A program made the position numbers and the translations under genes. The notes under the pieces are model-generated. The model was not told the DNA's origin and made no database searches. It saw only the letters and a list, made by a program, of their open reading frames with translations. From Spinacia oleracea (Eukaryota > Streptophyta > Magnoliopsida > Caryophyllales > Amaranthaceae), in contig NC_079487.1 of NCBI RefSeq assembly GCF_020520425.1, positions 43,903,219 to 43,967,218 of the forward strand: a stretch of 64,000 nucleotides of DNA, read 5' to 3'. The first letter of the stretch is position 1, and each line of letters begins with the position of its first letter. Shown piece after piece: positions 1 through 12,400 of this stretch.

Positions 1-324
1 ATTCAAGTATTCAAAGTGATTTTTGAGAGCAAAAATTCAGTCATACAATTGCCTATAAGTGCCGAAAATTCTAAGTACCTTAAGGGCGATCCTAGTTGGT
101 CAAGCTTAAGGCGGATCCGGACGTGCTGTGGACTATCTACGGAGGGACGACACTTGGAGTCCTAAAGACTTGTTCTTGTTCGGTTCGGGCGCAGCTAGGG
201 AAGGCACGCAACAAAGAGTATGCATCTAAACTATGCTAAATGATTATGTGTAAATAATATGCTTTCCTGGCTTTATGGTTTTTCCGCATGATTTATGAAT
301 AGTCATATGTATCATAACCTAACA
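1..324 (+). repeat. 5' LTR of the Angela-like element, 3' part only
   Basis: It ends in CATAACCTAACA, followed by one base and then the PBS. Compared with 9,125-9,448 I see four substitutions (around 133, 177, 257 and 300), about 1.2 percent. The remaining roughly 1,050 bp of this LTR lies left of the window. Confidence 0.95.
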
Positions 325-325
325 G

Positions 326-339
326 TGGTATCACGAGCC
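326..339 (+). other. Primer binding site, initiator-Met tRNA type
   Basis: TGGTATCACGAGCC matches the usual plant copia PBS TGGTATCAGAGCC except for one extra C. It starts one base after the LTR end. The extra base could weaken priming and is consistent with a non-autonomous, decaying element. Confidence 0.8.
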
Positions 340-1055
340 TCTTATTATTTTCATAATCTAAATTGCATGAACATGGTTAAATATTACAAATTTGCAAGAA
401 TTAAAAGGGGTGATTAATTTTCGTCATTGTTAATTAATTGCAAATTGCGTTTATTTAATTATACGTACGCAGTTTTTCGGCAGTTTCTTCATTACTCATC
501 CAAATCGAGTGATTTTTGTGTCAATTCCGCATGTAAAAGGCATTCTAAAATTTTGACAAAAATAATAATTTTCGGCCGAACCCAGAATTCTCAAATTTGA
601 AGCCTAACTATGACTCTTCGGAGGTTTTAGTTTTTCGAATGCAAAATTTCGTAAATTTAAGATGTTAAATTAAATATTTGCGATTCTTGTTGATAAATCT
701 TGAATTTTTGATTGACCTACTGTATATGTTTAACAAGTTTGAATGCCTAGCCTTGTTAATTATGCAATCTAATTTGTAATTATGATTAATTTGTTGAAAA
801 TTGGAATAATTTAGAATTAATTTGATTTTCATAATTAATTATAATTTAATTAGATACCTATGATTAAAAACCACCATAAAAATTGTAAATTTATGTTAAA
901 TTTTAAATTTTTATGACCTAGACTTGAATCCATATTAATCGGAAATCAATTGAATAATAAATTTTCGATTTTTCGCCCTAAAATTATGAAATTAATATTA
1001 TTTATTAATTTGTCATTAATTTTGAATATAAATTTTAAATTTTTATGCGATTCGC
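340..1055 (+). other. AT-rich leader of the Angela-like element, no gene
   Basis: AT-rich sequence with many TTAATTA runs. No coding frame or recognisable motif. It corresponds to the long untranslated leader that elements of this type carry between PBS and gag. Confidence 0.6.
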
Positions 1056-1810
1056 TCATATAACTTGCACGCACAAAGCAATGGACGCTACGTGTTACCC
1101 TTAAGGGGTGTTGTATAGTGCGGGCATGTGACGACGAGCAAGGGAGCTCGTCGCCCATGCGGTACGAATGCAATGAGCAAGGCCATAGTGCACGAGCACA
1201 AGGCAGTAGCCCTGCCTTGTGTCGTGGGCTATGTGCAATGGGCGAATGGGCGAGGGCGAGAGCAAGGCACGAGCAGTCGCGTGTGGGCAGCAAGCGAGCT
1301 GCGCCACATCGCGCACTGCCTCGCGCAAGCGTGAGGAGCCTCGCGCGTGCCACGAGTGCTGCGCCAAGCATCGATCGCTCGCGCGCAGCGAGCGCTATTG
1401 TGCGTGCGACGAGCGCTGCGCCATCGATGGCGTGCGAGTGCTTGTTGTGCGTGCGACGAGCGCTGCGCCCAGCGATGGCGTGCGAGTGCTTGTTGTGCGT
1501 ACGACAAGCGCTGCGCCAAGCGATGGCGTGCGAGTGCTTGTTGCGACGTGCGACGAGCGCTGCGCCCAGCGATGGCAAGCAGCTTGCTTGTTGCGACGTG
1601 CGACGAGTGCTGCGCCCAGCGATGGGCTACGGCAGCATGCTCGTGCGTCGAACGCTGGCGCGCGCAGCAAGCACCGGCTCGCGTGATGCCTTGCGATGGT
1701 GAGCAGCAGCAATGCAAGGCAGCGCATGGGCTGCGCGCACATGGCCAGCGATGGCTGTGTGCGTGTGGCCCATGGGCGTGCGTTGCGTGGGGTTGTTGCG
1801 TTACGATTAG
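1056..1810 (+). repeat. GC-rich block with about 48-bp tandem repeats
   Basis: An abrupt GC-rich island inside AT-rich flanks. Between about 1,410 and 1,630 a unit of about 48 bp recurs four to five times. Its parts are GCGTGCGAGTGCTTG, a GTGCGACGAGCGCTGCGCC core and CAGCGATG. The unit is rich in GCGC and CGAGCG, so long open frames appear on both strands without being genes. Similar GC-rich wording occurs inside the LTRs of this family (about 8,740-8,930 and 57,800-58,010), so this looks like an expanded family-specific module, not host sequence. Confidence 0.8.
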
Positions 1811-4189
1811 ATCGTTTTGAAATTTTAATTTGAAATTTTCAGTTTACGTAATTTTAATTAATTTTAAAATTAATAATTTAAATTATTTTCTTGGATTTTA
1901 ATTTTGAATATTGTAATTATAATAAATTTTATTTATTCTAATTATTTTACTAAAATTAAAATTATGAATTAATTTAAATACGAGTGAAATTAAATTAAAC
2001 TTTTTGGATTCATTTATAAATTTATATGAGCTTTAAATTTTAATTAAATTTGTATGTTTCCGGTTAGACTAGAAATACAATTTTATGTTTAAAATTAGTA
2101 AAGCATATGAATTTATTGGTTTAAGTGGGAGCCCTTTTTAGTCATATACTCTTGATTAGGTCTACAAATCCTTAAGGTTAAAACAACTTGATTAGAATTA
2201 ATAAGGACTGAATAATTTGTAGATTATTGGTGCCCTTGATTAATTGCTGCAAATGTTTATGTGATGCATAATGTGTTTTACTAACCAGCTATGTGGGCCA
2301 TTCATGATAATGAATGGGTGAATGGTATATATATTGTATATGTACTGTTTTGCAGGTTATGAAGTGACTAGTATGGCCTAAATAGGATAGAAAATATGGT
2401 CTGCGTACCATTAATTTGAATGTAATTGGTCTAAAGTACCAAAGTTGTTTTTTCAATTCAAATATGGTCTGCGTACCATCAAATAGTTGTAATTAGTTTT
2501 AATTATAGCTTATTCTATTTGAAGAAAATGGTGCCTCCACGGAGATTTTCAAGACGGACTTTGAAGTTAAAGCTTCAAGATGAAGTCGGGCCATACTAGA
2601 TCACATTTATCTTATGCATTTTTTAAGTTATTTATTGCTTTTAAATATGTCTTAAAATGCATGAGATCAAGAGCTTGATTATGTTGCATGATTAAGGATT
2701 TTAGTTCACTTAAAATCTAACCAACATAGTAAAAGCATTAAGTTCCAAACTTAAAAATTGAGTTAAAAGGTGCCATGCCAAAATATACACTTGCTTGGAT
2801 ATCCTTTACATCAATCTAGTAATAGTTTTCGCTCAGCGAGGTGTTACTTATTGGTCCTAAAGGGGCAAGGTACACAAATAATTGTGAGTACATGTTAGTT
2901 TTGGTGAAACTCAACGATATAAGTAAGGAGTCCTTTTATGTCGTGGCAAAATCGATAGGTTTACCTAATAAGTTCTTAGACGTACCTATCAACCAAGAAT
3001 AGTTTCTAGACTATTAGCAAAAGGCTTTTGCTTACCTAAGATGTTTTAGGATTAAGTCGACAAACTGTGCTTAGTTCTTTAATGATTTTAGCATCTTGGA
3101 ATCATTTTATTCACACCTGCCGGAACACATAATTCGAATAAAATGCTAATGACTTGTTTAAATTGCATGATTGCTTTCATTTTCAAGTTATTATTCATGA
3201 TAAATGTTTAGACTTTGCATGCTTCAATGAATGTTTTAATTATTGTTTATAATTAAATATCTTGCACTGCAATAAATCCTTTTAGAAAGGTAACAGTAAA
3301 TTTCCTCGATTGGTAGTGAATCCAAGAACGATTCACGGAAATAAGAGAAAGTGAGCAATTTAAAATGTACGTTTCTTATATCGACTTTTATGGTTGTTTT
3401 CGAGTATCAAAGTCGAATGGCAAACCGATTGGTGCTTGTGAATTCAAAATACAATGTAGTTTTGAGATCATAAAGCATTGAGTTTAAACGCTCAGCTTTA
3501 CCAATGGTTAACAACCTAAAATCTTTTTTCCATTTAATTCTCGAATGAGTCTAGTCTCTAGACATTCGAATAGATCGATACTTAGAGAACTTTAGAAGCT
3601 TCTGGTAAGATCATCTAGATGAAACAAAATATTCAACATAAATTAAAATGGTAAAGAACCTTGTTGGTGACATTGGACATGTCTAACAAAGTATAAAAGT
3701 CAACACTAAAGAATTTAATTCTTAAGACTATAAGAAAGGGTACAAGAAATAGGAAAACAAAGGAACAAATGAAAGGAATTTATAATTCCGTTTCTACCTA
3801 TAAGTTTATGTTTAAAGAGAAGTGACCTAGCAATCAAACTTCCTTGGTATCATATACCGCTTGAGGTTCTTACTTCGGTAATAACTAAAACAATGGAAGC
3901 TAGGATACACTAATGACCTACAAGTGGAAAATGAAGCATGGCAATGCTACATTAGTTGTAGGGTCATCTAGTTTGTTTTAAGTCCTTTCAAAGGCCGGAA
4001 CTTAATGGCTATTTTGTTCCATAATCAACATACCTAAATTTCTGTTTTCAAACACAGAAAGACTCACATTCAAGAAAAACAAAAACAATGTTTGTTTGTT
4101 TATTTGAATGAAATGGTCAATTACAGGTTGAGTCAATATGCTTGATTAAAACAAACAACTCTTTAAAGAACTTTACTAGGTTCAAATCA
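1811..4189 (+). other. Interior of the Angela-like element, no recognisable gene
   Basis: AT-rich sequence in the place where leader and gag would lie. I could not recognise gag motifs or a zinc knuckle. Any gag is decayed past recognition by eye or deleted. No RNA gene or other element boundary is visible. Confidence 0.5.
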
Positions 4190-7100
4190 ACCCCTTGATT
4201 TGAGTTCCACTAATCTTTGGCATTGTTGCTTAGACCATATCAACAAGTTAACATTCAAAAGCTCTATTTTGATGGACTTTTGAAAGTTGATTGATTTCTA
4301 GATCATTTTAAGACAGTTAGTCTTACTTGTTGAAAGTAACAAAAGATATGAACTATTGTTAGAACGCCTAGACGATAGAGTTCAAAGCTAAAGAAAGATT
4401 TTATGACTTTATTATTTCACATGGATTTGAGTGAATATAGGTTTATTGACTCAAATGTGATATAAGTTGAATCTGTTTGGGTAGTTCCAAGATTCAGAAG
4501 TATAAAATCCACTTGGTAAGAAATCATAAAGATCTAGGTTAGATCATGTTGATGATTACTTGAGACCAAATATGATCATCAATGGTTGTGTGTTGTAATT
4601 TCACAATCTAGGTCCATAAGATATGGCATATCTTAGTTGGAATAATCAAAGTCAATTAGTACTTGATTCGATTAATGATGAATCATAAGGACTTTTCCTA
4701 TAATTTCTAAAACAAAATGCTCAACTACCACCAAACTAAACCAAATTCGTCAAAGCTATTGAAAAGTAATTTCAGAATATCTTTTCATAATATATCTAAA
4801 GAGTTCCTAAACTCAGTGGGAGCTTAGTGTTTGTTATTCAACAAACTAAGGCCCAAGTATAGATATATGTTTCATTGTGATTTATTTAAATGAGACACAA
4901 GGGTATTGTTTCTACCACGAATTTTTGAGAACATAATGTTTGTTTGCTCGAAATAATGTCCTTTTGGAGATTCGTTTCCAAAATGACAAGTGGGAGAAAA
5001 TAGACCTCGAAAGTCTTCGAGGCGAACAACAAACATAAACGGACATTCCGGAGGCTTTTCGAAGTGCTTCAGAAAATCCGAACTTATTCTTTAAGGACTT
5101 TAGAAGTGGCTTTAAAGAATAGACATCTCTTAGAAGACTTTACAAGTGCTTCAAGCAGAACAGAATATTCAAAGGACTTTCAAGTGGCTATTGATATTCT
5201 GTTGTTTGATGTTCTATACCCAAGTAGGCATAGAGTTCAAGTCACTGGAACTATGAGATTCTTCTATTAGATAGTGAAGAAACATGGAGTTCAGGTCACT
5301 GAAACTATGCAATTCTTCTATTAGATAGTAAAGAAACCTACAACTTGCAGTCAAACTATTATCATGTAGATTAATGAGTTTGTGACCTGTAAAAAAGCTA
5401 TGACGAAACCCAGATTCCCTAAAATGGTTAGAGGCCATATATAGACTCAAATGTTTTAAATGGTTAGAGGCCATATATAGACTCAAATGTTTTAAATGGT
5501 TAGAGGCCATATATAGACTCAAATGTTTTAAATGGTTAGAGGCCATAAAACATACTCAATGTTTTGATGACAAAATTGAAATTTTGTTGATTTGCAAGAA
5601 TAGTTTCACACCTATTGGTTGCAAGTTTGTTTTAAGGATAAAAACCATCAAACATGAAATTGTGTTCACAACACAAAGCTAGATTAGTTGCTAAAAGGTT
5701 ACAAGCAAATTCACGGTGTGGATTGTGTTGAAACCTCATGCATAATCGTAATGCTCAAGTCTATAATTCAAGCAATGATTGCATATTGGTACATATGACA
5801 ATTGGATGACAAAACATCTTCCTCAGTCAAATGTTGGAAGAAACCATGTACATGGTATGTCATAGGATTTGTGGATCCAAATAAATGCTTGAAAAGAATA
5901 GCTAGCTTATGAAATCTAAGTACAGATTTAAGCAAGCAATTGGGAATTAGAAATGTATTTTAGTGAAGCTAATAAGTATTTTAGTTTCATAAAATGTACA
6001 TGATTCTTATAGATATATAAGAAGTTTAGTGGTAGTACATAAAAACTTAACTGGTCCTGTGTGTATCACACACATATCTCTCTATTGTAAAATAACATTC
6101 AAATGCTAATGACTTAGATTTGAAATTATTCATCAATGATGGACCATGGCGAAACTTAGTGCATACTGGGTATTAAGATCTATTTATAAAGATCTTATAA
6201 TATTGTTTTGGATTAAGTAATGGCATTTACTAAATCAAACACGAAATACTCCATTGGAGATATTCGACCCATGTGAATAAATCTAAGTAAAAGAATGTTT
6301 GACCTATGTATAAGCATTTACTAAGTTAACATCAAAGAATCTAATGAGATTCTTCACCTATATTATATGTCAAAGAATTTAGCTGGATTCAGTATCTACT
6401 GAAATTGAATGAGCTAAAGTTACATGAATAGAATTCAATTGGGAATTATTCTGCAAAAGAATTTATCATGTATGATATAATATGAGGATCGCCAAAAACC
6501 TATCGTATGACTTTAGGCATGACGAACATATACCAATCTCTATTGATCTAAGTGAAGACCAATTAGATTGAGATCAAGAAAAACTTATGGTACCTGAAAA
6601 GGTACATAGGATTACTTCTTGATTCAAGGAAATAAAGATATGCTAAATATTGATGCTACACGCATAAACACTGGCAAAGGATCAAGCAAGACCCTTTGGA
6701 GTTAACCATTGACAAGGACGAGCTAAAGAGCATCGTGTTTTGAAATGGCAACATGGATTGAAGACCATGAGTTGTTGCGTGGGAAATTAAATATTAATTT
6801 CTATGTTCTAAGATACAGCTGGAAAGTCTTCCACATATCTGTGAAATGCTTGGATAAGCAAATCCAAACAAAGCATCACTAGCAACCTAAACAGTTGAAG
6901 TAAAAGTACTTATTGCCTAAGAAGCAATAAAACAGAGTTGTTTATATTAATGAGTTCTTCATTGAACTTGGGTGGATCACATGTCTGCTAACTTGATGAT
7001 TCTTCATTGCAAAATGCGTAGAACCACTATCGAAGTAAGAAAGACTAGATCACATAATAAACAAACTCAAAAGATCTTATCATCATATCTCGAAGAACAT

Positions 7101-7260
7101 TCGATGAAAAGGATATTAAGATTGGCAAAGCATGATAACTAAACCTATGCAACAAGTGAGAAGCAACACTCACGTTGTAGCACTGGAAATCAAACATAGC
7201 TTTGAATTCCATGAAATGTTTTAAAGATGGGTTAGAGGCCCATGGTTGTAAAACAATGGG
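4190..7260 (+). pseudogene. Decayed Ty1/copia pol (integrase side, RT, RNase H)
   Basis: Copia pol can be read only in patches with many stops and frameshifts. A GAG-pre-integrase patch near 4,215-4,250 reads like LWHC..LDHINK. Near 5,590-5,760 RT reads like KARLVAK then, after a frameshift, GYKQIHGVD.VET. Patches like FVDPNK and GIKIY follow to about 6,230. RNase H relics near 6,900-7,130 include an IELG-like stretch and one like RR.F.EKDIKIGK. The order is that of copia pol. No frame longer than about 75 codons survives, so no protein can be made. The assignment is by motif order and would need a tblastn search to delimit. Confidence 0.7.
5422..5565 (+). repeat. 36-bp tandem repeat in decayed pol
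   Basis: A unit beginning AAATGGTTAGAGGCCATAT recurs at 5,422, 5,458, 5,494 and, in part, 5,530, exact period 36. A single related piece (GGTTAGAGGCCCATGG) is near 7,230. It lies between the integrase and RT relics. The nearly identical units imply recent amplification. Confidence 0.9.
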
Positions 7261-8072
7261 GTTGAACATTTATCATATATGAAATGTATTTTCATATTCC
7301 ATTTAATCTTGGTTTAGTATTAAATGATGAGTCCCTTCAATTTGACGAAATATTCAAGATAGACTGTCAGGACCAGTCTTGTGACTAAGAAATGTCTATC
7401 AAGTGAACTTGAATGTCAATAGTTGAAAATGGTCCCTGGTCGGAGTTTTCTATAAAATTGGACGCATAGAAAACGTTAGATGACTAGAATGCAAGATGAC
7501 TAGTAGTTCTGTTTCTTGAACTATGTGGACATGGCAATGTCATAATCATTTGCATAGATACTTACTTTGAGAAGACTAGTATCGGACAAGACCTATGAAA
7601 CTTTACTGTAAGAGATGAAAATATGTCATAAGTAAATTTCATTAAAATTATTAGACACTAAATCCTCAATACCTAAGTGATTTGAGATTACTTGTTTGAG
7701 AACTGGTTGCTTTGACGTTGACCAACCGTCGCACCGTAAAAGGAGGCTATAAAGGCAACGCTCAGGTAATCACCTATCAAACGAAGTCTAATCTCAAGAT
7801 CGCAAGATTGGGATTGTCCTCCCATAAATCGGGATGAGAAGCTTAAAAGTTGTACAAGGCCACTCGGAGAGCTAGAAACTGTGAAATGCATGGCCGTGCT
7901 CGGATGAATCATAGGCTATGATTATCTGTTTATTTGATCAGTTGAACTCTGAAACCGAGGAACACCTCTGGACATAATAAGGATGACAACTCTTACCTTA
8001 TGTTCAAGAGCAAGCATCGAGCGACAAAGGAATTAGGAAATGCACACTTGTCCCTAAGGACAAGTGGAAGAC
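7261..8072 (+). other. 3' untranslated interior of the Angela-like element
   Basis: No coding sequence seen. It runs from the last RNase H relic to the 3' LTR and ends in a purine-rich stretch (AAGGACAAGTGGAAGAC, about 8,056-8,072) that would serve as the polypurine tract. The match to the usual copia AAGTGGGAG tract is imperfect. Confidence 0.5.
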
Positions 8073-8384
8073 TGGAGGAAATAATGCCCTTGGTCCAAGT
8101 ATGCATTCTATGTTAAGTCTAATAAGTGCGGTTCATTATTAATTAACAAGTTAATAATTCAGTGAGATCAAGTGAGCTGAATGCCTAGCTAGAGGCCGCT
8201 TCAGTTCAAGTGGAATTAATGATATTAATCCACAGCTTACTCTTGACTGAACCCGTAGGGTCACACAAATAGTACGTAAACGGATCAAGTATTTAATGGC
8301 ATTAAATACTCCATCTATGGATATTCGGAATCGACGGATCTTGGTTTCAGTGGGAGCTGAGATCGTCGCAGGCAAGAAAAGAAT

Positions 8385-8712
8385 GCTCCGGAAACGATGA
8401 TATTACCGGAAACGGAAATATGGATCGTATCGGAAATGTAAATATTATCCAAGTCGTAGATGTTGCCGGAAACGGAAACATGGTACGTATCGGAAAATAT
8501 TATCGGAAATGGAAATATTGCCGGAATCGGAAATATTGCCGGAAACGGAAATATTGTCAGAATCGGAAATATTATCTGAATCGGAAAATAATTCCGGAAA
8601 CGGAAATATTAAATATTTGTTCGAAACGGAAATTAATTCCGGAATCGGAAATATTAAATATTGTTCGTATCGGAAATAAATTCCGGAATCGGGAATTTAA
8701 TCGGAAGCGCGT
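8385..8712 (+). repeat. GGAAACGGAAATATT subrepeats inside the LTR
   Basis: Short units of about 12-18 bp, alternating CGGAAACGGAAATATT and CGGAATCGGAAATATT with CCGGAA joints, fill about 330 bp. The solo LTR (about 58,030-58,350, inverted) has the same array. The open frame over it is a by-product of the repeat. Confidence 0.85.
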
Positions 8713-9086
8713 CGTACGAATTAGCATCGGACGAGACTTGCTAGACGAAGGCCCAGCACGAAGCCAGGCCTACGCTCAGCAAGCCCAAGCGCCCGAAAAC
8801 ACGCTGCCAAGCCACGCCCGGTCCAGCGCAAGGCCAGGCCCAGCAATGGCCTTGGCGCGCGCGCGGGGCTGCGACGAGTGGGCTGGCGCTGTGTGTGGGC
8901 CGCAAGGCCTGCGTGCGGTGCTAGCGTATCACTCGAAGTGTGTTACTCGAATCCTAAGGCTACCGGGATTTGTCATATGATTAAATCTAATCCTAAAAGA
9001 TTTAGTTTGTTTAATTAGAGTCCTAGTAGGATTATAATTAAATAAATTAGTATCCTAATAGGATTCCAAATCCTTTTCCATAACTC

Positions 9087-9094
9087 TATAAATA
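9087..9094 (+). promoter_or_regulatory. TATA box of the Angela-like LTR
   Basis: TATAAATA preceded by CTC and followed by GGTGCC, about 360 bp before the LTR end. The solo LTR has the same motif in inverse orientation. Start of transcription would be about 30 bp downstream; this is inferred. Confidence 0.65.
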
Positions 9095-9450
9095 GGTGCC
9101 TAGGGTCACATATTTAAATAGAGTATTCAAGTATTCAAAGTGATTTTTGAGAGCAAAAATTCAGTCATACAATTGCCTATAAGTGCCGAAAATTCTAAGT
9201 ACCTTAAGGGCGATCCTAGTTGGTCAAGCTTAAGGCGGATCCGGACGTGCTCTGGACTATCTACGGAGGGACGACACTTGGAGTCCTAAAGACTTGTTCT
9301 TTTTCGGTTCGGGCGCAGCTAGGGAAGGCACGCAACAAAGAGTATGCATCTAAACTATGCTAAATGATTATGTGTGAATAATATGCTTTCCTGGCTTTAT
9401 GGTTTTTCCGCATGATTTATGAATTGTCATATGTATCATAACCTAACAGA

Positions 9451-12400
9451 GACATCATCACACCAATCAAACTACGTGGTTCCAAGAATTATGATGAATG
9501 GGCTACGTCAGTTCGACGTGCCTTGATTTCCAAGAGGAAATTCAAGTTTATAGATGGGACGATCAAGGAACCCATGACAGACCCAGATAGATCGGGAGAC
9601 TGGATTGCGGTGCACTCCATGTTGGTCTCCTGCATCAAGAATACACTGGAGGAGTCGGTGCGAACAACTGTTGGTGACTTTGATGATGCGTCAGTCCTGT
9701 GGATTCACCTCAAGAAGAGGTTTTGTGTGGTTAGTGGTGCACGTGTGTGTCAATTGAAGTCTACACTAGGTGGATGTAAACAGCGAGGCAACGAGTCAGT
9801 TTCAGAGTATTATGGAAGATTGACGGCGATATTGACAGAGGTTTCTGCCTATGCACGAGTACCTTCTTGTAAGTTTGGTGCTTGCAAGTGCGATATTGCA
9901 GGTCAGTTGGAGGATATACGAGGAGAGGACCACCTACATTACTTCTTGATTGGGCTTGACACTCCATATGAGGCCATTCGGGCTCAATTATTGGCGCAAG
10001 TTCCATTACCGACTGTCGATGAAGCATACCAAACGGTGATAAACACTGAGGATATGCGTGAGGAGGCTCCACGTGAAAGCAATAATGTTGTAGCATTCAT
10101 GGTGGAATCAAGAGGAAAGTCGACTTATCGGGATAAATTTTGTACCCACTGTCATCGGGAGGGGCACGATGAAGAGTCTTGCTATCAGTTGATTGGCTTT
10201 CCCGAGGGGTGGGATGATAGAAGAAAAGGTGGACGCGGACCTGGTCGAGGCGGTCGTGGAGGCAGCAGTAATGGTAGAGGTGGACGCGGATGGGTACGTG
10301 ATGCAAACAGTAGCATCCGTGGACAGAATACTACAGCAGCAGCTACATTGCGTACAAATAATGTATCAAGTAGTAATGCTACTACTAGGGGACAACAAGT
10401 CAGTATGGTAAAGCCAAGTGATATTGAGGCACTACCTGGTGTGTCTAGTGAGCAAGTACAACAAATTTTGGATTTATTATCACCACCTAAATTCAAGCCA
10501 AAATTGCAAGGTAAGAATAATACAAGTTGGATAGTAGATACAGGGGCTTCGAACCATGTTACTTATGATATGTCAATATTACATAACATCAAAACGGTGC
10601 AAGATTGTCAGGTTGGTTTACCGGATGGTGGGACGGTGAATGGAAATCAAATTGGTTCGGTTATTTTGGAAGGCGGTTTGGTGCTTGATAATGTTTTATT
10701 TGCACCTCAATTCACTTGCAATTTAATTTATGTGACACAATTAAGTGCTGAAAAAAGTTGTTCATCTCAATTTACTAACAAACTTTGTGTTATACAGGAC
10801 CAGTCGACGAGGACGGTGATTGGCGCGGGGGAACATAAGGATGGAATGTATTTTTTTCGTGGGGTTCCGCAAGTCAAGGCGTTAACAGTGCATGGAGAGT
10901 GTGTGGTTGAGTTGTGGCATCGACGGATGGGGCATCCTTCGGAAAAAGTACTCAAATATTTACCACCTGTGAGTAATAAATTAAGTAGGAAAAATAATAA
11001 ACCTTGTGATGTATGCCCGCGTGCAAAACAATGTAGAGATAGTTTTCCTATTAGTGAGAATAAAGTTGGTCGTATGTTTGAACTAGTTCATATTGATTTA
11101 TGGGGGCCTTACAAGACACCATCATCTTGTGGGTCGCGTTTCCTTTTAACTATTGTTGATGATTTTTCTCGAGGAGTGTGGATTTATTTACTTCGAAATA
11201 AAACAGAAGTTGAGTCTATGTTCTTGAATTTTATTGCTATTGTCAAACGACAATTTGATAAAGATATTAAGATTGTTCGGAGTGACAATGGGACAGAGTT
11301 TAATTGTCTATAGGGGTATTTTTTTAAGAATGGGATTTTCTTTGAATCATCTTGTGTTGGTACGCCTCAACAGAACGGGAGAGTGGAGAGGAAACACCAA
11401 CATATTTTGAATGTGGCTCGGGCTTTGAGGTTCCAGGGACACTTACCTAAATCTTTCTGGGGGGAATGCGTCCTAGCGGCATGTCATTTGATTAATAGGA
11501 CCCCTACACCTATTCTTAACAACAAAACTCCGTATGAAATGTTATTTGGAAAACCACCATCATATACAACTATTCGTGTGTTTGGTTGTCTTTGTTATGC
11601 ACATAACCAACGTAGTAAGGGAGATAAGTTTGAGTCTCGAGGTCGAAAATGTGTGTTTCTTGGATATCCGTTCGGAAAAAAAGGGTGGCAACTATTTGAC
11701 TTGGAAACACGTGAATTATTTGTGAGTCGTGATGTGAAATTTCACGAGGGGGTGTTCCCATATAAGGACGAATTATGTGACAAGAATACGGGATTTGGAG
11801 ATGTAACTCATGTGGGGAGTGATGATGAAATGGATGTCTTGCCACGTCATTTGAGGGAAGGTACACTTGAATTAGTAAGCAGAGAGGAGTGTGAGTTAAT
11901 ACATAGCAGCCCACGAATCAGAGAGGAGTCTTCTGATGACTCGCTTCCCATAGAGCACGAGGTGTTGCAACCTTATTTGCCTACAAGCAGCTCTTCGGAT
12001 GCGAGTGAGCAAGAAACTGGGCAGCTTGATGTAGTAGAAGGGGGTGTGAGCACAGTTGGTGAGAAAGACAGAATGGTGGGGCAGTCGAGTGGTTCGGAGG
12101 AGTTGGGTCGAGGACATCGTATTAAATTTCCTTCGACTAAATATAGAGATTGTGTGACACATACAATTTTACGAAAGAATACAATTCCATCTGAACAATC
12201 ACCTGCAACATCATCCTCCTCAGGTACTCCCTTTCCTATAACATATTTTGTTAATTATGAACGTTTTTCTGCAAAACACAAAAAATTTATTGCAGCTTTA
12301 ACGGAGGAAAAAGCCCCTAAAACATTTAAGAAGGCCATGAAACATGCGGGGTGGCGAGATGCAATGGCAGCCGAGATTAATGCCCTTGAGGAACAGGGAA

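Larger units (their letters stand above)
1..9448 (+). mobile_element. Angela/BARE-like Ty1/copia element, coding-dead, left end outside window
   Basis: Bases 1-324 match 9,125-9,448 without gaps (four substitutions seen), so the window opens inside the 5' LTR and the 3' LTR is 8,073-9,448. A tRNA-iMet-type PBS follows the 5' LTR and a purine-rich tract precedes the 3' LTR. The interior holds only ruined copia pol, order integrase side then RT then RNase H, all on the plus strand. It is inserted in the gag frame of a second copia element: the frame of that element is open right up to base 9,449. The lineage call rests on the LTR start (TGGAGGAAATAATGCCC) and RT relics resembling Angela/BARE, and is tentative. 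The left TSD lies outside the window. Confidence 0.85.
8073..9448 (+). repeat. 3' LTR of the Angela-like element
   Basis: 1,376 bp, from TGGAGGAAATAATGCCC to CATAACCTAACA. The same LTR occurs inverted as a solo copy at 57,291-58,670 and begins again at 63,924. Inside are an array of ATATTGCCGGAAACGGA-type units (about 8,385-8,710), a GC-rich cassette (about 8,740-8,930) and a TATA box (9,087). The left end has TGGAGG where the solo copy implies TGAAGG. Confidence 0.95.

Noticed and set aside
946-1820. Six overlapping open frames of 60-210 codons on both strands
   Set aside because: They arise from the GC-rich 48-bp repeats: all six frames are open because the unit has few stop codons. Composition is Ala/Arg/Cys/Ser-rich and repetitive, with no domain.
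8420-8980. 186-codon open frame over the LTR subrepeats
   Set aside because: The protein is a run of RKYCRKRKY-type repeats that mirrors the DNA unit; the same occurs inverted in the solo LTR.
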